Source: Bryobacterales bacterium
GTDB taxonomy: Bacteria > Acidobacteriota > Terriglobia > Bryobacterales > Bryobacteraceae
DNA: 64,000 bases
Assembly (NCBI GenBank): GCA_020846745.1
Contig: JADLDI010000032.1
Span: 124,001-188,000, forward strand
Reading direction: 5' to 3'
Shown here piece by piece: positions 60,057 to 64,000 of the stretch; positions within the stretch are counted from its first letter, which is position 1, and each line of letters begins with the position of its first letter. The notes under the pieces were generated by a model. That model saw only the letters and a list, made by a program, of their open reading frames with translations. It was not told the DNA's origin and did not search any database. The position numbers were made by a program, and so were the translations under genes.

Positions 60057-61979
60057 ATGCAACCCGCTGAACGCTTGTATGGTTGGAAGGAAATCGGCAA
60101 TTACTTAGGCCGCGACCAGCGCACCGTTCAACTGTGGGAAAAGAAGCGGGGCCTGCCCGTTCATCGGGTGGAAGGTGAGAAGAGCGTTGTCTGGGCCGAT
60201 CCGAATGAGTTGGAATCCTGGCTACGTAACGGCAGCCCGCGCACTCGCCCGACTGAAAACGGCTCCCCGCCCAAAGAGCCGGTTTCTGGTCGCTTGAGGA
60301 AATTCCGCTATTTAGGCTGGTTGACCGCTCTTGCGATGTTGGTCTCGATCGCTGCCGTGCTCTTCGTAAGACGGCGGCCGGCGCCCGTCAAGCCAAACCT
60401 CCCGCCGGATCGCATCTTTGCAATCGCCATGATGGACGCCACCTCGACAAGGGCCGTCGGTGTTGCGGACGCAGGCGGAGTTCCGGTGATGTCTCCTGAT
60501 GGCAGGCACTTAACACTTTCGTCCAGTCGCAACGCCTTATACGTCATTGATCTTGATATGTTCGACCACGCAAACGAGGTCGCCACTGATGGTGTCCCGC
60601 ATGCAATCGTGAGCGCACGCCGGACAAACACGGTGTATTTTGCGACTACACGAGGTGAACTCTTCTCGTTTGATCCTCGCTCCCAGCGTGTTGCCCGCCT
60701 CATCACTGGCCTCCCGGGGAGTGTCGAAAGCCTTGCGCTTACTCCCGATGACGCCACTCTTTTCATCTCTACGGGACGCGGCGGGCTGCATCGCTACGAT
60801 TTCGACTTACGAAGTCTTCAGCCAATTAAGGGCATTTACTGTCCCGCGTACCTGGAGACGGATCCTAGCGGCAGGTACCTGTTTGTCAGCCAGCGGTGCG
60901 GGTCTGGCGGAAAGCCCGGCCGCGACGCGATTGAAGTTCTCAATTTTCCGGATCTCTCGCTGGCAGCCCGGTTTACCGGTCAGCCATACGTTGGTGGCCT
61001 GATGCGCTACGACTCGGCTAGCGAGCGGCTTTGGGCAGACGGTTACGATGCCTGTAATCACTACGAGATCAATCGTGAAAGCTGCCCGGTGTATCCCGGC
61101 ACCGTGTCTCATATCTATGATCTGGCCGGACGCAAGTGGCTCCGGGCTCTCGGATATTCTCGGCTCAACCCCGGTGGCGCCCCGGTCTTTATCGGCAACC
61201 TGGCCATTATGTCGGGTAATCCCGTGCGTGTTCTTCACGCCACAACTTTTGCGCTCCGCGAGAGCCTCGCTCTCGATGAGAACGGCACGGGAACTCCCGT
61301 TGTCGACTCCTTGCGGCAGCGCCTTTACTTGCCGTATCCCACCGTGAACAAGGTGGTCGCGGTGCCGTTACCGAGCCGTGCGTGTTCTCCCCCGGGTGCT
61401 GGGCTGGTTCATCATTGGGCGTTCGATGGCAGTTTCAGTGATCTCATTCGCGACACTCATTTCTCCGCCGATTCGGGTGCACCCTTCGCCTCAGGCGCCG
61501 TTGGACGTGCGGCTGACCTGCATAGTGCACAACTGCGCGCCGAGGCCGAGCACGATGTCTCTTCACCACAAACCACCTGGGCGGCCTGGATTCGGTGGGA
61601 CGGTGACAAGCCGGGGCGCATTATCGAGGTCAGGAAAGGCGGCTACCGGTGGGAACTTGCTGTGTTAGCGAGCGGGCAGATCCAGTTCGAACAGGCTGGT
61701 AGCCAACCTGTGACTACCACCAGATCGATCGCGCCGGCCACTTGGACTCACGTTGCGCTGCGGCGAAATCTTGCCCGAGTGGAATTGCTAATTAACTCCC
61801 ACCAAGCGGCAGCGGCCCAAGTGACGACTTACAGCGACGTCGAGCACAACCAACTCACCATAGGTCCCTTCCCGGGCCTGCTCGATGAAGTCGTCCAATA
61901 CGAGCGGCCGATCGAAGACGATATGATCGACGCCTTATCCGCGCAGCCGCGGTGTACGATCGCGACGGCCAAGCGTTAG
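60057..61979 (+). CDS. transmembrane one-component regulator: HTH + TM + beta-propeller + LamG
   Basis: A 640-residue membrane protein with an unusual order of domains. Residues 8-57 are a winged/MerR-like helix-turn-helix (LYGWKEIGNYLGRDQRTVQL then PVHRVEGEKSVVWADPNELE), so DNA binding in the cytoplasm. A transmembrane helix lies at 86-104 (GWLTALAMLVSIAAVLF). Outside, 118-440 form a propeller of YVIDLD/VYFATTRGELFSFD-type strands, and 450-622 a LamG/concanavalin-like domain (GLVHHWAFDGSFSDLI; TWAAWIRWDGDKPG; PATWTHVALRRN). By analogy to ToxR/CadC-type regulators, sugar binding outside could control transcription directly. The ATG lies 199 bases after rsmA; target genes are unknown. Confidence 0.7.
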   Translation: MQPAERLYGWKEIGNYLGRDQRTVQLWEKKRGLPVHRVEGEKSVVWADPNELESWLRNGSPRTRPTENGSPPKEPVSGRLRKFRYLGWLTALAMLVSIAAVLFVRRRPAPVKPNLPPDRIFAIAMMDATSTRAVGVADAGGVPVMSPDGRHLTLSSSRNALYVIDLDMFDHANEVATDGVPHAIVSARRTNTVYFATTRGELFSFDPRSQRVARLITGLPGSVESLALTPDDATLFISTGRGGLHRYDFDLRSLQPIKGIYCPAYLETDPSGRYLFVSQRCGSGGKPGRDAIEVLNFPDLSLAARFTGQPYVGGLMRYDSASERLWADGYDACNHYEINRESCPVYPGTVSHIYDLAGRKWLRALGYSRLNPGGAPVFIGNLAIMSGNPVRVLHATTFALRESLALDENGTGTPVVDSLRQRLYLPYPTVNKVVAVPLPSRACSPPGAGLVHHWAFDGSFSDLIRDTHFSADSGAPFASGAVGRAADLHSAQLRAEAEHDVSSPQTTWAAWIRWDGDKPGRIIEVRKGGYRWELAVLASGQIQFEQAGSQPVTTTRSIAPATWTHVALRRNLARVELLINSHQAAAAQVTTYSDVEHNQLTIGPFPGLLDEVVQYERPIEDDMIDALSAQPRCTIATAKR

Positions 61980-62012
61980 ACTGAAGCCTCGCCAACAGCG
62001 AAACAACGTCAG

Positions 62013-62178
62013 CAAATCGGGCTCAGAAGACACCCGTGTCGCAACCGTGTTCGCAAATCGGTTCGCAAATCGGGGACAGGCCCCATTTGGAAAGACATCT
62101 GTGTCACAACCGTGTTTCGCAAATCGGGACAGGCCCTGAAAATGCTGAAAATGGGCCCTGAAAACGGGGACAGGCCCC
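62013..62178. repeat. RAYT-associated repeats upstream of the transposase gene
   Basis: Several diverged units carry TTCGCAAATCGG and GGGGACAGGCCC(C) (at 62072, 62126 as GGGACAGGCCC, and 62166). Two units share GTGTC(G/A)CAACCGTGTT (62037, 62102). Beyond the core, the stretch ATTTGGAAAGAC...TGTCACAA matches ATTTGTAAGAC...TGTCACAA in the repeats at 25570-25600. The last core lies 44 bases before the transposase start. The core can fold into a GGGG/CCCC mini-hairpin. Confidence 0.85.
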
Positions 62179-62221
62179 GATGGGGCGAGAGTTTTTGAGG
62201 GGCGGGGCCACTTCTAACCAT

Positions 62222-62911
62222 ATGGCTCGGCAGAAGCGATATGTGAAGGTGGGGGAACCGGTGCATGCGACTGCTCGTGGGGCCGATCGGGCGAGGATCT
62301 TCCGGCATGGGTTTGACAAGCGTAAGTACCTCGAACGGTTTGCTTTGGTCGCCGAACAGGAGGGCGTCGAGGTGCATGGGTACTGCATTTTGGACAACCA
62401 CGTACACTTCCTCCTGGTTCCGACCCGGTCGAAAGAAGCTGTGGGACGTCTCTTCCTGCGCGTTCACACATGGTGGGCACAACGGTTCAATAAACTGACC
62501 GGGCGTTCCGGTCACCTCTTCCAGTCGCGCTTTCATTCCTGCCTGCTCGACTCGGCCCACTACTTCTCCGCGATGCGCTACATCGACCTGAACCCCACGG
62601 CCGCCGGGATGGTAGCGGACCCCGCCGATTTCGAATTCTCGTCAGCGCACGCACACCTGACCGGCGAACCGGACGCGTTCCTCGTGCTGATGATGGCGAA
62701 CTGGCGGTATCGATTCTCGAACGACCCTCGCCGCTATCGCGAATTCCTCAGCGAAACACGGCGGGAAGAGCAGGAACGCCTCGAAAAGGCGCTGCGCAAC
62801 GGGTTTCCACTAGGCGCCGAGGACTGGATCGCACAACTCGAACAGGAATCGCAACGCCGCCTGCGACCCGCTCCTCCGGGCCGCCGCCCTGTTATGTGGC
62901 GCACAGCATAA
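62222..62911 (+). CDS. REP-associated tyrosine transposase (RAYT, Y1_Tnp/HUH)
   Basis: A 229-residue single-strand DNA HUH transposase of the REP-associated (TnpA_REP) type. The ATG at 62222 begins ARQKRYVKVGEPVHATARGA; an earlier ATG at 62180 would put 14 extra residues in front. The catalytic HUH is HGYCILDNHVHFLLV (His60, His62) and the nucleophilic Tyr is within YFSAMRYIDLNP (Tyr114 or Tyr120). The C-terminus is basic, ending RRPVMWRTA. RAYTs are single-copy domesticated enzymes acting on REP-like palindromes, and GGGGACAGGCCC repeats are found directly upstream and 36 kb away. No insertion-sequence ends or second ORF are seen. Confidence 0.9.
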   Translation: MARQKRYVKVGEPVHATARGADRARIFRHGFDKRKYLERFALVAEQEGVEVHGYCILDNHVHFLLVPTRSKEAVGRLFLRVHTWWAQRFNKLTGRSGHLFQSRFHSCLLDSAHYFSAMRYIDLNPTAAGMVADPADFEFSSAHAHLTGEPDAFLVLMMANWRYRFSNDPRRYREFLSETRREEQERLEKALRNGFPLGAEDWIAQLEQESQRRLRPAPPGRRPVMWRTA

Positions 62912-62936
62912 AGCTCAGCCGTCCCGACCATTTGGG

Positions 62937-64000
62937 TCAATCGTAGCGCCCGTCGAGATACCAAACATCGGAGAAGATTTCTCTGAACAAGCGGTAGAGC
63001 GCTCCATCGGACAGTACCAGGTCGAAGTCGTCGCGAGCCCACGGGTTGGTAGTCCACCAGTCGCCGGAGGTGCGCCACGGGCCGGCGCACACCAGGACCT
63101 TGCCGCGGATGACGCCTGCTTTGACGTGTTGTGGGGGACCGTCTTTGGGATGAACCTGTGCGGGGAGCGGCGGGCGGAAGACGCGGAACGCGACGCGGGT
63201 GGCGGCGGCGGTGACTATCGATTTTTGAATAGGCGGCTGCAGGGCTGGGGCGACGCGGAAGGCGCCGGGGCGGTGTGTGTCGATCAGTTCGGGCGAGCCG
63301 ACGTTGCTTTCGCCGACTAGGGCAGTCAACCGGCGGAGCGTGAGTTCCAGTTTTTCCGGCTCGGGCGTGGGCGGCAGGAACAAGCCCTGTTGAAGCGTGC
63401 GGGGTTTCGAGGGCTCGGCGGTGATGGTCACCTTGGTGACGGGGGCCGACGGAGGGCGTGCTTCGAATTCGAGTTGCAGGAGCTTTAAGAAATGCAGTGT
63501 ATTGCGCGAAGGGATGGGCAGGCGGATGGTGTGCTCGTGGCACTGGCGATTTTCCAAATCGAGCTCGATGGCGAGGCTCAAGGCGGCGACGCCGTTACGT
63601 TCCATTTCGGCGCAAAGGTCGCCCACCAGGCGTGAGAAGACGAAGCAGAGAGGCTCGAGCAAGCGGACCGGATATTCGAGTTCCATCGATTCGCGATAGA
63701 CGCGGGCCGAGAGGTCGGGCTTGAGCGGGATACCGGGCAGCCCGAGGGCGAGGTTGCGGAGCCGTGCGCCTTCCTGCCCGAAACGCTCGATTAAGCCGGC
63801 TTCGGGCAACGCGGCCAGGTCGCGGAAAGTACGCAAGCCCCAGCGGCGAAGGACGACGAGGATTTCAGGCGATGCGTCGAGAAGTTCGAGCGGAAGGCCG
63901 CCAAGGCGCGCAGTTTCCTCGCCAGGAGGAATAACAACGATGCCGGGGTAGCCGCGGGCGGCGTGGATGGCGGCGTTTTCGTTGGGAGCGATGGCGACGT
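62937..64000 (-). CDS. ImuB-like DNA polymerase Y family protein (C-terminal part, partial)
   Basis: The frame is open to the right edge; 353 residues of the C-terminus are present. The visible part follows the ImuB pattern: an end-of-palm segment GYPGIVVIPPGEEARL-like (from the 63940 region: PGIVVIPPGEETARLGGLPL), the helix-hairpin-helix area VLRRWGLRTFRDLAALPEAG, the little-finger domain (LEPLCFVFSRLVGDLCAEME, IELDLENRQCHEHTIRLPIP) and the C-terminal RTSGDWWTTNPWARDDFDLV to a final WYLDGRYD. ImuB is a catalytically inactive Y-family protein that links the beta clamp to DnaE2 in the mutasome; whether this copy has lost the active site cannot be seen as the N-terminus is outside the window. 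Confidence 0.85.
   Translation of the reverse strand, partial: VAIAPNENAAIHAARGYPGIVVIPPGEETARLGGLPLELLDASPEILVVLRRWGLRTFRDLAALPEAGLIERFGQEGARLRNLALGLPGIPLKPDLSARVYRESMELEYPVRLLEPLCFVFSRLVGDLCAEMERNGVAALSLAIELDLENRQCHEHTIRLPIPSRNTLHFLKLLQLEFEARPPSAPVTKVTITAEPSKPRTLQQGLFLPPTPEPEKLELTLRRLTALVGESNVGSPELIDTHRPGAFRVAPALQPPIQKSIVTAAATRVAFRVFRPPLPAQVHPKDGPPQHVKAGVIRGKVLVCAGPWRTSGDWWTTNPWARDDFDLVLSDGALYRLFREIFSDVWYLDGRYD

Overview
The window is a high-GC bacterial chromosome segment that reads as Acidobacteriota, most likely a Bryobacterales/'Solibacter'-type soil organism. The support is a combination of families enriched in that group: two Oar-like TonB receptors with N-terminal carboxypeptidase-regulatory domains, a TIGR03437 C-terminal domain protein, a TIGR03436 VWFA-related protein, two PSD1/DUF1501 cytochrome-type gene pairs, a transmembrane HTH sensor, and Tat-exported Gfo/Idh/MocA and LarA-like proteins. 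No plasmid, prophage, integrase, CRISPR or rRNA signal was seen. Genes are densely packed on both strands; no gene-free stretch exceeds about 300 bases, and the larger gaps (150-250 bases) are described as promoters, repeats or gene remnants.

Layout. 1-6.2 kb (minus): PSD1 cytochrome protein, DUF1501 protein, then two DUF2157-like membrane proteins. 6.3-9.6 kb: an O-methyltransferase, then the flagellar set flbD-motA-motB and a small unknown gene. 9.6-14.5 kb (minus): hrcA-grpE-dnaJ heat-shock operon (no dnaK), an acyl-CoA dehydrogenase and a LolA-like exported protein. 14.6-18.0 kb: a membrane protein, tatA-tatC, a coiled-coil small protein, a methyltransferase and tRNA-Ala(CGC). 18.0-25.4 kb (minus): Oar receptor with an exported acetamidase/formamidase, 3-hydroxyacyl-CoA dehydrogenase, cupin-like protein, MFS transporter. 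25.4-29.9 kb (plus): GGGGACAGGCCC repeats, a beta-propeller glycosidase-like protein, a processive GT2, a small exported protein, a YbgC-like thioesterase and a truncated Tat-signal ORF. 29.8-41 kb (minus): deacetylase-pta pair, second Oar receptor, DUF4383, bifunctional beta-oxidation protein, thioesterase remnant, curA-like reductase, TIGR03437 protein. 41-43 kb (plus): FecR-polyproline protein, helical exported protein, Cys-rich mini-protein. 43-50 kb: Gfo/Idh oxidoreductase, GDPD, VWFA protein, class III aminotransferase and CCA-tRNA nucleotidyltransferase. 50-64 kb: APC permease, Gdx/SugE exporter, Tat-exported LarA-like protein, second PSD1-DUF1501 pair, ECF sigma with a membrane partner, rsmA, HTH-membrane-propeller-LamG sensor, RAYT-type Y1 transposase with its repeats, and the 3' part of an imuB-like gene.

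How parts connect. Acyl-CoA dehydrogenase, two 3-hydroxyacyl-CoA dehydrogenases (one fused to enoyl-CoA hydratase), the thioesterase and Pta point to fatty-acid or branched acyl-CoA catabolism ending in acetyl-CoA/acetyl-phosphate. The many Tat-type leader peptides fit a tatAC locus in the same window. The clearest unusual items are a REP-like repeat family shared between a RAYT gene and a locus 36 kb away, a secreted LarA-type protein with all nickel-pincer residues, a deacetylase translationally coupled to phosphotransacetylase, Tyr-rich tails on both Tat components, and two decayed gene fragments that each end against the 3' end of a convergent gene.
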